Origin: Microbacterium sp. zg-B185
GTDB taxonomy: Bacteria > Actinomycetota > Actinomycetes > Actinomycetales > Microbacteriaceae
Direction of reading: 5' to 3'
DNA length: 64,000 nucleotides
Assembly: GCF_030246885.1 (NCBI RefSeq)
Contig: NZ_CP126739.1
Coordinates: forward strand, 496,001 to 560,000
Part shown: positions 53,430-63,256 of the stretch, piece after piece
How the letters are laid out: each line of letters begins with the position of its first letter
Numbering within the stretch: the stretch's first letter is position 1
Notes under the pieces: model-generated
Databases searched by the model: none
Told to the model about the DNA's origin: nothing
What the model saw: the letters and a program-made list of their open reading frames with translations, nothing else
Made by a program: the position numbers and the translations under genes

Positions 53430-53463
53430 GGTCTGCGTTCCTCCTCGTCGCCGGTCCCTCCGG

Positions 53464-53505
53464 ATTGACGTGTCAATGCTCTAACATCGGTATTGACGTA
53501 TCAAT
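53464..53505. promoter_or_regulatory. Two MarR-type operator boxes in divergent promoter
   Basis: ATTGACGTGTCAAT (53464-53477) and ATTGACGTATCAAT (53492-53505) differ at one base and are near-palindromic, spaced 28 bp centre to centre, in the 91-base gap between the LLM operon and the MarR gene. The size and position fit MarR-dimer operators controlling both directions. Confidence 0.75.
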
Positions 53506-53520
53506 TCCCGAGGAGACAAG

Positions 53521-54282
53521 ATGGGTCAGAACCGTCGGACGATGCCCACGCGCGAGCAATTGCGCATCTGGCGCGACTACGTCGAGACGGCGGACATTCT
53601 GCGCACGCGCCTGGGCAGCCGCCTGCAGAGCCGGTCGTCGTTGTCGGCCGGCGACTACCAGGTCCTGCTCGCTCTGACCGAGGCACCGCAGCAGACGCTG
53701 CGGTCCTCCGCACTGGCGGCGCTGATCGACTGGGAGCGCAGCCGTCTCTCGCATCACCTCGGACGGATGGAGAAGCGTCGGCTGATCCGAAGGGTCCCCT
53801 GCGCCGACGACGTGCACGGTGTCGAGGTGAGCGCGACCGAATCGGGCCGCGAGGCTTTCCGCGCGGCATCCGTCCCGCACCTGCAGGCCGTGCGGGAGTT
53901 GTTCCTGGAGGCATTGACCCCCGAGCAGCTCGCCGAGGTCGACGACGTCTCCACCGCCCTGCGCCGCCACCTCGGTCTTGGCGCGGTCGCCGCCGCGGAG
54001 GAAAGCCCGCCTGAGGGCAGTGGCACGACGCGGCCCGCACCCGAGTCCGGCGACGGCCGGCGGGCGAGCACGGCGGCTCGGCACCCGGTCGCGGTCTGCC
54101 GACGGGCGGCGACCGCCTACGCGCGCGCATCGGTGCTGTCAACCGGGCACCGGGCGTCCGCGGTGCTGGCCAGAATGGCGGCGACGAGAGGAAGAACCCA
54201 TGAGCGATCCCACGCCGCACACCAGACACGCCGACGACGCCCGTGCCGACGATGCCCCGCCCACCGACGCCGTCACCGATGA
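53521..54282 (+). CDS. MarR-family regulator with anomalous C-terminal extension
   Basis: Winged-helix regulator: LSAGDYQVLLALTEAPQQTL, recognition helix WERSRLSHHLGRMEKRRLIR and wing ADDVHGVEVSAT, complete by about residue 155. The frame then continues for another ~95 residues of Ala/Arg/Ser-rich sequence and runs 83 bases into the next small gene. MarR proteins normally end near 150-165. A TGA in another frame at 54012-54014 would give a ~164-residue protein, so a frameshift near 53970-54010 is suspected. GAGGAGA precedes the ATG. It probably represses the divergent flavin operon. Confidence 0.82.
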   Translation: MGQNRRTMPTREQLRIWRDYVETADILRTRLGSRLQSRSSLSAGDYQVLLALTEAPQQTLRSSALAALIDWERSRLSHHLGRMEKRRLIRRVPCADDVHGVEVSATESGREAFRAASVPHLQAVRELFLEALTPEQLAEVDDVSTALRRHLGLGAVAAAEESPPEGSGTTRPAPESGDGRRASTAARHPVAVCRRAATAYARASVLSTGHRASAVLARMAATRGRTHERSHAAHQTRRRRPCRRCPAHRRRHR

Positions 54283-54364
54283 GGTGAGAGAGGATGCCGC
54301 GGCGGCCGAGTCGGATGCCGGCGAGCGCTCGCCGGAGGACTCCGCCGCGACACCGGGGGACTGA
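54200..54364 (+). CDS. Small acidic Ala/Asp-rich protein, hypothetical
   Basis: A 54-residue frame beginning MSDPTPHTRHADDARADDAP, strongly acidic and probably disordered, with a good Shine-Dalgarno (GAGAGGAAG). It overlaps the questionable tail of the MarR frame in a different frame. No family recognised; the ribosome-binding site and acidic composition favour a real gene over chance. Confidence 0.5.
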   Translation: MSDPTPHTRHADDARADDAPPTDAVTDEVREDAAAAESDAGERSPEDSAATPGD

Positions 54365-54571
54365 CCCGCGATATCCGGGTTGATGCCCGGGCCCACGCAG
54401 CGACATCGCGATTCCGTGTCGCGGCGGACGCGACGGTCGTGCCAGCCGAGCGCGCTGCCGTCAACCCCTTTGTGCGTCGCTCTCCGGCAGCGGACCCTTA
54501 TCGGCGAGCGACCCGACGAGAGGACACCATGACCCCGCCCACCCGCGGCCGCTGAGCACCGAGGACGCGAC

Positions 54572-55843
54572 GTGACCTACGCCCCGGAAAGGCTTCAGCG
54601 CGGATCGGCCACTCTGGCCCGCTGGCGGATCCGCCTGCGCGTCGCGGCTTCGCAGTTGCTGGTCCCACGTCGTGAGCAGGTTCCCCTGTCCCGCGGCTGG
54701 GCCTGGCCGGTGCTGCTGCTGTGGGCCATCGGCCGTGCGGTGAATCTCGCCTTCCTGTGGGCGGCCTTCCAGCTCGCCAGAGCGGGGAAGTGGACCTTCG
54801 GGCCCGACAGCGAGCCGGTGTCCACATTCCTGCGCTTCCTGACCGGGTGGGACGCGGACCGTTACGGTGTCATCGCCACCCAGGGCTACCCCGTCGTGCT
54901 CCCTGTCGACCTCGAGGGCGATATCCAACGCAACAACTGGGCGTTCCTGCCGGTGTTCCCGTTCCTGGAGCGCGCCCTGTCCGACGCGGCCGGCATCTCC
55001 TGGCACCTCGCGGGCGTGCTGATCAGCGTGGGCGCCTCGGCGGGCGCCACGGTGGTGCTGTATGCGCTGCTGCGGAGCGTCACCGCGCCCGGCGCGTCGT
55101 GGTGGGCCGTCGTGCTGTTCTGTCTCGGCCCGCTGTCGTTCGTCTTCGTGATCGGCTACGCCGAATCGCTCTACCTTCTGCTCATCTTCTCCGCCCTCCT
55201 GCTCGCCGTGCGCCGCAGATACCTGTGGATCGCACCGATCGGCGCCATCGCGGCGTTCACGCGGCCCGGGGCGGTCGCGCTGGCATTGGCGCTGGGCATC
55301 CTGCTGCTGGCGCGATGGATGCTGCGGGCGCAGGATCCGCTACCCCGATCGCAGCTCACCGGGCTGGCCGTTTCGGGTGCGGTGACCGCCATCGCCGGCC
55401 TGATGTGGCCGGTCGTCGCCGCGGTCGTGACGGGCGAGCCGGGGGCCTACGTCCGGACCGAAATGGCGTGGTGGGTCCCGTTCCTCGGCGACGCCGATCT
55501 CCTTCCGCTCACGCCCGGCCTGGTCATGGCCTGGACCTGGCTCGGGGTGGTGGGCGTCGTTTTGGCGCTGTGCGCGCTGTTCGCAGTCTTCTGGTGGATC
55601 CTCTCCGCGCCGGTGCGCGCGCTGGGCCTGGAGATCGTCGCGTTCGCGCTGAGCTACGTCCTGTACCTGTTGGCCGTGTTCCTGCCCACCCAGAGCCTGT
55701 TCCGGCTGGTGCTGCCCCTCAGTCCGCTGCTGGCGGACGGTCGGCTGTCGCAGTCGCGCCGACGTCAGTGGTGGTGCGTCGCGGCCTGTCTGACGCTGCA
55801 GGCCGCGGCGGTCTGTCTGCTGTGGACGATCGGGAACCCCTGA
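54572..55843 (+). CDS. Polytopic membrane protein, PIG-V-like mannosyltransferase family
   Basis: A 423-residue membrane protein with about ten to eleven hydrophobic segments. The first extracytoplasmic loop holds TGWDADRYGVIATQGYP (W93, D94, D96), and NNWAFLPVFPFLERAL follows. This is the acidic-motif loop and AFxPxxP segment of PIG-V-like (GPI mannosyltransferase 2-like) GT-C proteins. In actinobacteria such proteins would use a polyprenyl-phosphate sugar to modify a protein, lipid or glycan. The GTG start has GAGGACG upstream. Confidence 0.82.
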   Translation: MTYAPERLQRGSATLARWRIRLRVAASQLLVPRREQVPLSRGWAWPVLLLWAIGRAVNLAFLWAAFQLARAGKWTFGPDSEPVSTFLRFLTGWDADRYGVIATQGYPVVLPVDLEGDIQRNNWAFLPVFPFLERALSDAAGISWHLAGVLISVGASAGATVVLYALLRSVTAPGASWWAVVLFCLGPLSFVFVIGYAESLYLLLIFSALLLAVRRRYLWIAPIGAIAAFTRPGAVALALALGILLLARWMLRAQDPLPRSQLTGLAVSGAVTAIAGLMWPVVAAVVTGEPGAYVRTEMAWWVPFLGDADLLPLTPGLVMAWTWLGVVGVVLALCALFAVFWWILSAPVRALGLEIVAFALSYVLYLLAVFLPTQSLFRLVLPLSPLLADGRLSQSRRRQWWCVAACLTLQAAAVCLLWTIGNP

Positions 55844-55870
55844 CTGCCCGCGGCCTCGGTTCAGGCGGGA

Positions 55871-56767
55871 TCAGTACCAGTCGGTGGACTGCGAGTGGCC
55901 CCACGCGCTGCACGGCGAGCCGTACACCGCGTCGATGTAGCCGAGGCCCCACGCGATCTGGGTCACCGCGTTGGTCTGCCAGTCCGAGCCGGCGCTGGCC
56001 ATCTTGCTGCCCGGCAGCGACTGCGGGATGCCGGTGGCGCCGCTGGAGTCGTTGTACGCCTGGTAGTTCCAGCCCGATTCCTTGTCCCAGAGCGAGACGA
56101 GGCAGGAGAACTGGTCCCCTCCCCAGCCGTAGGTGGCGGAGGCCATCTGCTGAGCGATGACCTTCGCGCCGTCGGGGGTGTTGGCCGCGGCGAGCGCGGC
56201 GGCGGCGGCCTCGGCCTGACGCTGCGCCTCGGCGGCGGCTTCCTCGGCTGCCCGCTGTGCCGCGGCCGCGGCGGCGGCGGCCGCTTCTTCGGCCGCCTTC
56301 TGCGCCTGCGCCGCTTCGAGACGATCGCGCAGCTCGGACACCTCGGCACGCACCTCGCGCGTCTCGGCGGCGGTCTCCGCGGTGAGTCCGGGCAGCATCA
56401 GCGCCGGGACGATGTTCAGCGCGGACAGCCGATCGATGTCCGCGCGCAGGGCGGCGGTGTTGATGATCGTGGAGTCCACGCCGAGGTCAAGGCCCGATGC
56501 CGCGATGTCGGCCGTCACCGTGCCGGTCGTCGCCAGCACCGCGCGTGCGGCACCGAGCGTCCCGTGCGCGTCCGTCGAGATCTCGCGCAGGGTCTCCGCT
56601 GCCGCGCCCTCGGGGGCGACTGCGGCCACGGCCGGTGTGAGCGCAGCTGCGGGCAGGGCGGTGGTGATACCGGCCCCAGCGACAAGCGCGAGCGCGACGC
56701 CGAGGGCGGTGGCGCGAGGGGTGAGGAGCGGACGGCGGGCACGGCGAACTTGCTTCGGGTGGAGCAT
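55871..56767 (-). CDS. Secreted transglycosylase-like protein with coiled coil
   Basis: A 298-residue exported protein: basic N-terminus, hydrophobic core and Ala-rich cleavage region near residue 42. The central Ala/Glu-rich helix (about 140-195, AEEAAAEAQRQAEAAAAALA) is probably a coiled coil. The C-terminal domain (about 205-298) contains QFSCLVSLWDKESGWNYQAY and SGATGIPQSLPGSKMA. The WDKESGWN and GIPQ motifs are those of lysozyme-like cell-wall hydrolases, with the Glu of KES as likely catalytic residue. It probably remodels peptidoglycan. Confidence 0.86.
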   Translation of the reverse strand: MLHPKQVRRARRPLLTPRATALGVALALVAGAGITTALPAAALTPAVAAVAPEGAAAETLREISTDAHGTLGAARAVLATTGTVTADIAASGLDLGVDSTIINTAALRADIDRLSALNIVPALMLPGLTAETAAETREVRAEVSELRDRLEAAQAQKAAEEAAAAAAAAAQRAAEEAAAEAQRQAEAAAAALAAANTPDGAKVIAQQMASATYGWGGDQFSCLVSLWDKESGWNYQAYNDSSGATGIPQSLPGSKMASAGSDWQTNAVTQIAWGLGYIDAVYGSPCSAWGHSQSTDWY

Positions 56768-57120
56768 GGGGAGAGAAGGTCTTCCTTGGGGATCAGCGGC
56801 CGACGCAGCGGCCCATGCGCCCTCGGGTCGGGCGCGAAACCTCTACTCTGCTCTCCCGGTCTGGACGAAACCTCCGCGCCCGCTGGCAGAACCGTGAGAA
56901 CGGCTCCGCGGGAAAGTCCTGATCAGCACGGTGCGGGGGTGCGCGCGAGGTGCCGATCCGCCCGCTTCGGGCCACGTCGATGCAGACCCGTGATCGTGGC
57001 TGGGACCGGCCGGGGGGACTACCGTGGGGTGCATCCGCGGCCTCGTGTCCGCGGAACGAGATGTCGCTCTCCCGCCGGGCGCGCATGCCGGCGCGGGTGA
57101 CCTCGAGAAGGGGTCCGCAC
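56768..57120. other. 353-base intergenic region
   Basis: Lies between the transglycosylase-like gene (minus) and the cupin gene (plus). Open frames here look like non-coding high-GC sequence. Near 57005-57050 the plus strand has GGGGTGCATCC with flanking CCGCGG repeats, superficially like part of a c-di-AMP riboswitch, but the other conserved blocks are absent. No other feature is seen. Confidence 0.5.
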
Positions 57121-57453
57121 ATGCTGAAGACGTCGTTGATCGCCCTCGCCCGGCACGAGCTCGGACACGCGCTGGAAGCGCCGAGCGGTCGCAGCGCGAA
57201 GACGGTGGTGGGCGGGCATGAGCGCCGGCTGCGGCAGACCGTGATGGCCTTGCGCGCGGGCGAGGCGCTCTCGGAACATGAGAATCCCGGCGAGGCGACG
57301 GTGCAGGTGCTCACCGGACGGGTGCTGCTGAGATTCGCAGACGCCTCGTGGAACGGCTCCGTCGGAGATCTGCTGACCGTTCCGGACGGTCTGCACTCGC
57401 TCGAGGCGGTCGAGGATTCGGTCATCCTGTTCACGGTGGTGAAGAGGCTCTGA
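57121..57453 (+). CDS. Cupin-domain protein
   Basis: A 110-residue single-domain cupin: SEHENPGEATVQVLTGRVLL is the first cupin motif with a His/Glu pattern, and GDLLTVPDGLHSLEAVEDSV is the second with its His. It probably binds a metal, but the pattern is degenerate. GAAGGGG precedes the ATG. Function unknown; small cupins like this are often regulators or minor dioxygenases. Confidence 0.8.
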   Translation: MLKTSLIALARHELGHALEAPSGRSAKTVVGGHERRLRQTVMALRAGEALSEHENPGEATVQVLTGRVLLRFADASWNGSVGDLLTVPDGLHSLEAVEDSVILFTVVKRL

Positions 57454-57502
57454 CCGCCGCGTCGCGCCGGCGTCGGCATCCGCTCGGCCTACGCTGGCGA
57501 GC

Positions 57503-57865
57503 ATGGCCGTCTCCCAGTCCCGTCGCGCGCGTGCCGCGCGTCGGCGGAAACGGCGGATGGATGCCGCGGACAACGATCTGACCCCGCAGCAGTGGGCGCA
57601 GATCCGGGCATCGTGGGCCGGCTGCGCATACTGCGGCGCGGCGGCCGCGGCTCTGCAGCGCGACTGCGTGCTGCCGCTGTCGCGAGGAGGTCGATACACG
57701 GTGGAGAACATCGTGCCGGCCTGTCGTTCCTGCAACGCCAGCAAGAGCAACGACGAGGTCACCAGCTGGCTGCGCCGGAAGCGCCTCGACGAGCGCGCCT
57801 TTCTGCTGCGTCATCGCGCGTTCCTGGACGGCCTCACCGCGCCGGTTGAGGCGCCCGCCAGCTGA
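57503..57865 (+). CDS. HNH endonuclease domain protein
   Basis: A 120-residue basic protein. The N-terminus is very Arg-rich (SRRARAARRRKRR), then an HNH-like zinc module: CAYCGAAAAALQRDCVLPLS, RGGRYTVENIVPACRSCNASKS with two CxxC pairs (CAYC, CRSC). The usual first His (DHxxP) appears replaced, reading RDCVLPLSRGG. TACGCT ends 7 bases before the ATG, so the mRNA is probably leaderless. It may act on nucleic acid, but the role is unknown. Confidence 0.84.
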   Translation: MAVSQSRRARAARRRKRRMDAADNDLTPQQWAQIRASWAGCAYCGAAAAALQRDCVLPLSRGGRYTVENIVPACRSCNASKSNDEVTSWLRRKRLDERAFLLRHRAFLDGLTAPVEAPAS

Positions 57866-57875
57866 GACGGTCGCT

Positions 57876-59558
<1,683 letters not shown>

Positions 59559-59564
59559 GCGTCC

Positions 59565-59594
59565 ACGGTAGCCCGAGGCGTCCGGTAATAGGCT
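59565..59594. promoter_or_regulatory. Compact divergent pair of leaderless promoters
   Basis: The 42-base gap between the pgi and acyl-CoA ligase start codons holds TACCGT on the minus strand (59565-59570, 6 bases before pgi) and TAGGCT on the plus strand (59589-59594, 6 bases before the ligase). The -10 elements are only 18 bp apart, so each -35 region would fall inside or beyond the opposing gene start. Confidence 0.65.
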
Positions 59595-59600
59595 CGAATA

Positions 59601-61304
59601 ATGGACTCGCGAAATCCCTACGCATCCCGTCCGTGGCTCTCCGCGTATGCCCCGGGCGTGCCGGATTCCATCACGGAAGTCACCCAGACACTGCCGGACA
59701 TGATCGAGGCGAGCATCGCCCGCTACGGCCGCGGCACCGCACTGGAGTTCTTCGGTGCCACCACCGGGTACCGCGACCTCGGCGAGCAGATCGATCGCGC
59801 CGCGGAAGGTCTGCGCCGACTCGGAGTCGTGCCCGGCGACCGGGTCGCCCTCGTGCTGCCCAACTGCCCGCAGCACGTCGTGGCGTTCTATGCCGTGCTG
59901 CGCCTCGGCGCCATCGTCGTCGAGCACAACCCGCTGTACACCGCGCGGGAGCTGCGGCACCAGTTCGAAGACCACCAGGCGCGGTTCGCGATCGCCTGGG
60001 ACAAGGTCTACGACACGCTCGAGGCCTTCCCGTCCGATCTGAAGCTGGAACGGATCGTGAGCGTGGACATCACCGAGGCGATGCCGCTGCCCACCCGGAT
60101 GGCGCTGCGTCTGCCGATTCCCCGGGCGCGCGCCTCCCGGGCTCAGCTGACGTCGGCGCCGAAGGCACGGCGCGTGCTGACCTGGCGGAAACTCGTCGAT
60201 AGCCGGCGGCTGAGCAAACGGCATCCGCGCCCCACGCTGGATGACATCGCTCTGCTGCAGTACACCAGCGGCACCACCGGAGCGCCCAAAGGGGCGATCC
60301 TGACGCACCGCAACCTGCGTGCCAACGCGATGCAGGGCCGCGCCTGGGTGCCCGGCCTGAAGGAGGGCGAGGAGACCTTCTACGCGGTGCTGCCCCTGTT
60401 CCACGCCTACGGCATGACACTGTGCCTGACATTCGCGATGAGCCTGGGCGCGCGACTGGTTCTGTTCCCCAAGTACGACGCGAAGCTGGTGGCGGATGCC
60501 GCGGCGAAGAGTCCGCCCACATTCCTGCCCGCCGTACCGCCGATCTACGACCAGCTGGCCCGCTCGGCCGAGCGGGGCAAGATCGATCTGACCAGCGTGC
60601 GGTTCGCCATATCGGGGGCGATGAGCCTGCCGATCGATACCGTGGAGCGCTGGGAGGAAGCCACCGGCGGACTGCTGGTCGAGGGTTACGGGATGACCGA
60701 GACCTCCCCGGTCGCCCTCGGGAACCCGATCGGCCCGTCCCGGCGCCCGGGCACCGTCGGAGTGCCGTTCCCGAGCACCGAGATCCGCGTCGTGGACCCC
60801 GTCGACTGGCACGTCGACCGGTCGCTGGGCGAGTCGGGCGAGCTGCTCATTCGCGGTCCCCAGGTGTTCCAGGGTTACTGGCGACGCCCCACCGAGACGG
60901 CAGAGGCTCTGCTGCCGGGCGGGTGGGTGCGCACCGGAGACATCGTCACGGTCTCGCCGGACGGCTTCGTGACGGTCGTCGACCGGCTCAAGGAGATCAT
61001 CATCACCGGAGGGTTCAACGTCGCCCCCACGGAAGTCGAGGCGACCTTGCACGCGCACCCGGACGTCGAGGAGGCCGCCGTCGTGGCGCTGCCGCGCAAG
61101 GGCGGTGAGGAGGTCGTCGCCGCCGTGGTGCTGCGGGAGGGCAGCGAGCTGAACGCCGATGCGCTGCGCGAATACTGCCGTAAGCACCTGGCCGGCTACA
61201 AGGTTCCGCGGAAGTTCTTCGCCCTGGACGAGCTGCCCCGATCGCTCATCGGCAAGGTCCTGCGCCGCGAGGTGCGCGAGCAGCTGCTGCGCGACGCCGA
61301 GTAG
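59601..61304 (+). CDS. Long-chain fatty acid-CoA ligase (AMP-dependent synthetase)
   Basis: Adenylate-forming enzyme of 567 residues. The P-loop motif [18 protein letters not shown] (about 219-236), [32 protein letters not shown] and [15 protein letters not shown] are the ANL motifs, with the catalytic Lys in the C-terminal YKVPRKFF...[10 protein letters not shown] segment. It activates a fatty acid with ATP and CoA. It appears leaderless (TAGGCT, 6 bases, ATG). A terminal Lrp gene is convergent, with 18 bases between stops. Confidence 0.93.
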   Translation: MDSRNPYASRPWLSAYAPGVPDSITEVTQTLPDMIEASIARYGRGTALEFFGATTGYRDLGEQIDRAAEGLRRLGVVPGDRVALVLPNCPQHVVAFYAVLRLGAIVVEHNPLYTARELRHQFEDHQARFAIAWDKVYDTLEAFPSDLKLERIVSVDITEAMPLPTRMALRLPIPRARASRAQLTSAPKARRVLTWRKLVDSRRLSKRHPRPTLDDIALLQYTSGTTGAPKGAILTHRNLRANAMQGRAWVPGLKEGEETFYAVLPLFHAYGMTLCLTFAMSLGARLVLFPKYDAKLVADAAAKSPPTFLPAVPPIYDQLARSAERGKIDLTSVRFAISGAMSLPIDTVERWEEATGGLLVEGYGMTETSPVALGNPIGPSRRPGTVGVPFPSTEIRVVDPVDWHVDRSLGESGELLIRGPQVFQGYWRRPTETAEALLPGGWVRTGDIVTVSPDGFVTVVDRLKEIIITGGFNVAPTEVEATLHAHPDVEEAAVVALPRKGGEEVVAAVVLREGSELNADALREYCRKHLAGYKVPRKFFALDELPRSLIGKVLRREVREQLLRDAE

Positions 61305-61322
61305 ACCCGGCGCGCGCACCGG

Positions 61323-61799
61323 TCAGCCGATGAGCTGCTGCCACCCGTCCCCGTCGGCGTGCTCGAAGATGAGGTTCGTCTCGGTGTGCGCCACGGCGGG
61401 ATGCCCGGTCAGGTGGGCGAGCACGAACTCCCGGAGCTCGGCCGCGTCCCGCGCGATGACGTGCAACAGGAAGTCGTCGGCGCCGGCCATGTGGAACAGG
61501 CTGAGCACACCGGGCAGGCCCGGAGCGGCCCGCCGGAACGCCTCGATCTCCTCGCGGGCATGCTTGACGAGCCGGATCGCGATGAGCGCCTGAACCGTGG
61601 CGCCCAGCGCGAGCGGATTCAGGTCGACCCGGTAGCGCCGGATCACGCCGCTGGTCTGCAGCCTGCGCAGACGCAGGGAGACGGTTGACTCGGCGATGCC
61701 CAGCGCAGAGGCCAGGGCTGCGCCCGAAGCGCGAGCGTTGGCGGTCAGCGCGCGCAGCAGCGCGCGGTCGGTCCGGTCGAGGTTAAGGACCTGCGCCAT
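61323..61799 (-). CDS. Lrp/AsnC-family transcriptional regulator
   Basis: A 158-residue feast/famine regulator: HTH LDRTDRALLRALTANARASG and IAESTVSLRLRRLQTSGVI, then the RAM effector domain (VQALIAIRLVKHARE to AVAHTETNLIFEHADG). GAGGAGCACC precedes the ATG. It is divergent from the trans-sulfuration gene by 110 bases and probably regulates it in response to an amino acid, perhaps methionine. Confidence 0.92.
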   Translation of the reverse strand: MAQVLNLDRTDRALLRALTANARASGAALASALGIAESTVSLRLRRLQTSGVIRRYRVDLNPLALGATVQALIAIRLVKHAREEIEAFRRAAPGLPGVLSLFHMAGADDFLLHVIARDAAELREFVLAHLTGHPAVAHTETNLIFEHADGDGWQQLIG

Positions 61800-61824
61800 G
61801 GTGCTCCTCCGTCAGGGCTCGGGT

Positions 61825-61889
61825 GCAGCATCTTCGACGAGGACGCCGTTGTAGGCGCCGACCTTCAGATCGGATTGCTGATGCTGCAA
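61825..61889. promoter_or_regulatory. Candidate Lrp-binding dyads
   Basis: In the divergent gap, GCAGCATC (61825-61832) and its complement GATGCTGC (61880-61887) are 55 bp apart, and TTGC-N7-GCAA spans 61875-61889. Spaced inverted half-sites suit an Lrp octamer, but the match is modest. Confidence 0.35.
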
Positions 61890-61909
61890 GTCTCTGCTGT
61901 TCTGGGCGC

Positions 61910-63130
61910 ATGGACAAGAGGCACCCCCGGTTCGACACCCGCGCCGTGCACGCCGGCATGGCGGGCTTGCGCGAAAGCGGGACGCATGTCCCGCCGATCG
62001 ACTTCTCGACCACGTTTCCGCTGCCCGATGTGGAAAGCGGCGGTCTGGCCTACGAGGAGCTCGCCACTGGGCAGAGCCTCGGATCGGACCGCAGCGCCGT
62101 CTATCAGCGGCTCTGGCAGCCGGGCGTTGCCCGCTTCGAAGACGCGCTCGCCGACCTGGAATCCACCGAGGGCGCCGTCGCGTTCGCCAGCGGAATGGCT
62201 GCGCTCACGGCCTGCCTGATCGCATCCGTGACGGCAGGCAGGGGCCATGTCGTCGCAGTCCGGCCACTGTACGGCGGATCCGATCACGTCCTCGAGAGCG
62301 GACTGCTCGGTACGACCGTCACCTGGGCGTCGCCGGACACCATCGCCGCGGCGGTGCGTGCGGACACCGGGCTCGTGATCGTCGAGACGCCGGCGAACCC
62401 CACGCTCGAGTTGCTCGATCTGGATGAGGTCGTCGCCGCGGCCGGCGCGGTGCCGGTCCTCGTGGACAACACGTTCGCGACCCCCGTCCTCCAGCAGCCT
62501 GCCCGCCATGGTGCCGCCCTGGTGCTGCACAGCGCGACGAAGTACCTCGGCGGGCACGGCGACGTGATGGGCGGGGTCGTGGCCACCGACCAGGAGTGGG
62601 TGGAACGGCTGCGACGGGTGCGGGCACTGACCGGCGGCCTGCTGCACCCGATGGCCGCGTACCTGCTGCACCGTGGACTGCGCACCCTCCCGCTGCGGGT
62701 GCGCGCACAGCAGCAGACCGCGCAGACGCTGGCTGAGCGGATCAGCGGGCATACGGCCGTTGCGCGCGTCTTCTACCCTGGGCTGCCCGGGCAGGACCCG
62801 AAGGGACTCCTCGGCCGCCAACTGGAGGGACCGGGGTCGATCATCGCGGTGGAACTCGCCGGCGGGTACGACGCGGCCGCACGCTTCACCGAGTCGTGCG
62901 GACTCATCGAGCACGCGGTCTCGCTCGGGGGCATCGACTCCCTCGTCCAGCATCCCGCCTCGCTCACCCACCGGCCCGTGGCCGGCCCGGCCAAGCCCGG
63001 GGCGGGCGTCGTGCGTCTGTCCATCGGGCTCGAACACATCGACGATCTCACCGACGACGTGATGGTGGCGCTGGCTGCGGCCGAGACAGCCACCGCCGGC
63101 TCCGTCGCGCCGCTCGCCGGCGCCCGCTGA
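61910..63130 (+). CDS. Trans-sulfuration PLP enzyme (cystathionine gamma-synthase / methionine gamma-lyase family)
   Basis: Fold-type I PLP enzyme of 406 residues: SGMAALTACLIASV, DNTFATPVLQQP and the PLP lysine K211 in HSATKYLGGHGD, closing with RLSIGLEHIDDL. Where most family members have YxRxxNPT, this one reads YQRLWQPGVARFE (Y65, R67 kept; N changed to Q), so the subfamily is unusual and it may prefer elimination over gamma-replacement. Divergent from an Lrp regulator, which supports an amino-acid-degrading role. Confidence 0.9.
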   Translation: MDKRHPRFDTRAVHAGMAGLRESGTHVPPIDFSTTFPLPDVESGGLAYEELATGQSLGSDRSAVYQRLWQPGVARFEDALADLESTEGAVAFASGMAALTACLIASVTAGRGHVVAVRPLYGGSDHVLESGLLGTTVTWASPDTIAAAVRADTGLVIVETPANPTLELLDLDEVVAAAGAVPVLVDNTFATPVLQQPARHGAALVLHSATKYLGGHGDVMGGVVATDQEWVERLRRVRALTGGLLHPMAAYLLHRGLRTLPLRVRAQQQTAQTLAERISGHTAVARVFYPGLPGQDPKGLLGRQLEGPGSIIAVELAGGYDAAARFTESCGLIEHAVSLGGIDSLVQHPASLTHRPVAGPAKPGAGVVRLSIGLEHIDDLTDDVMVALAAAETATAGSVAPLAGAR

Positions 63131-63256
63131 CTCGCCGCCGCGGCATCGGACACGTCTGCCCGCGTGGCAGAGTGTTCCCGTGCCACTGACAGCCGCCGGT
63201 CGCTCCGACGAGGACGCGCTCACGCCCGAACGTCCCTCCCGGGGAAGGGCGACGCA

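Noticed and set aside
57005..57060. Segment resembling part of a c-di-AMP (ydaO) riboswitch: GGGGGGACTACC and GTGGGGTGCATCC followed by CCGCGG repeats
   Set aside because: The other invariant blocks, notably CCGAACCCGUCAGCUAACC, are absent, the key GGGGTGAATC is altered, and the gene downstream is a cupin rather than a cell-wall hydrolase.
59559..61319. Long open frame on the minus strand continuous with pgi and antisense to the acyl-CoA ligase
   Set aside because: It is the usual high-GC antisense shadow; its product is low-complexity, and pgi has a family-typical start at 59558.
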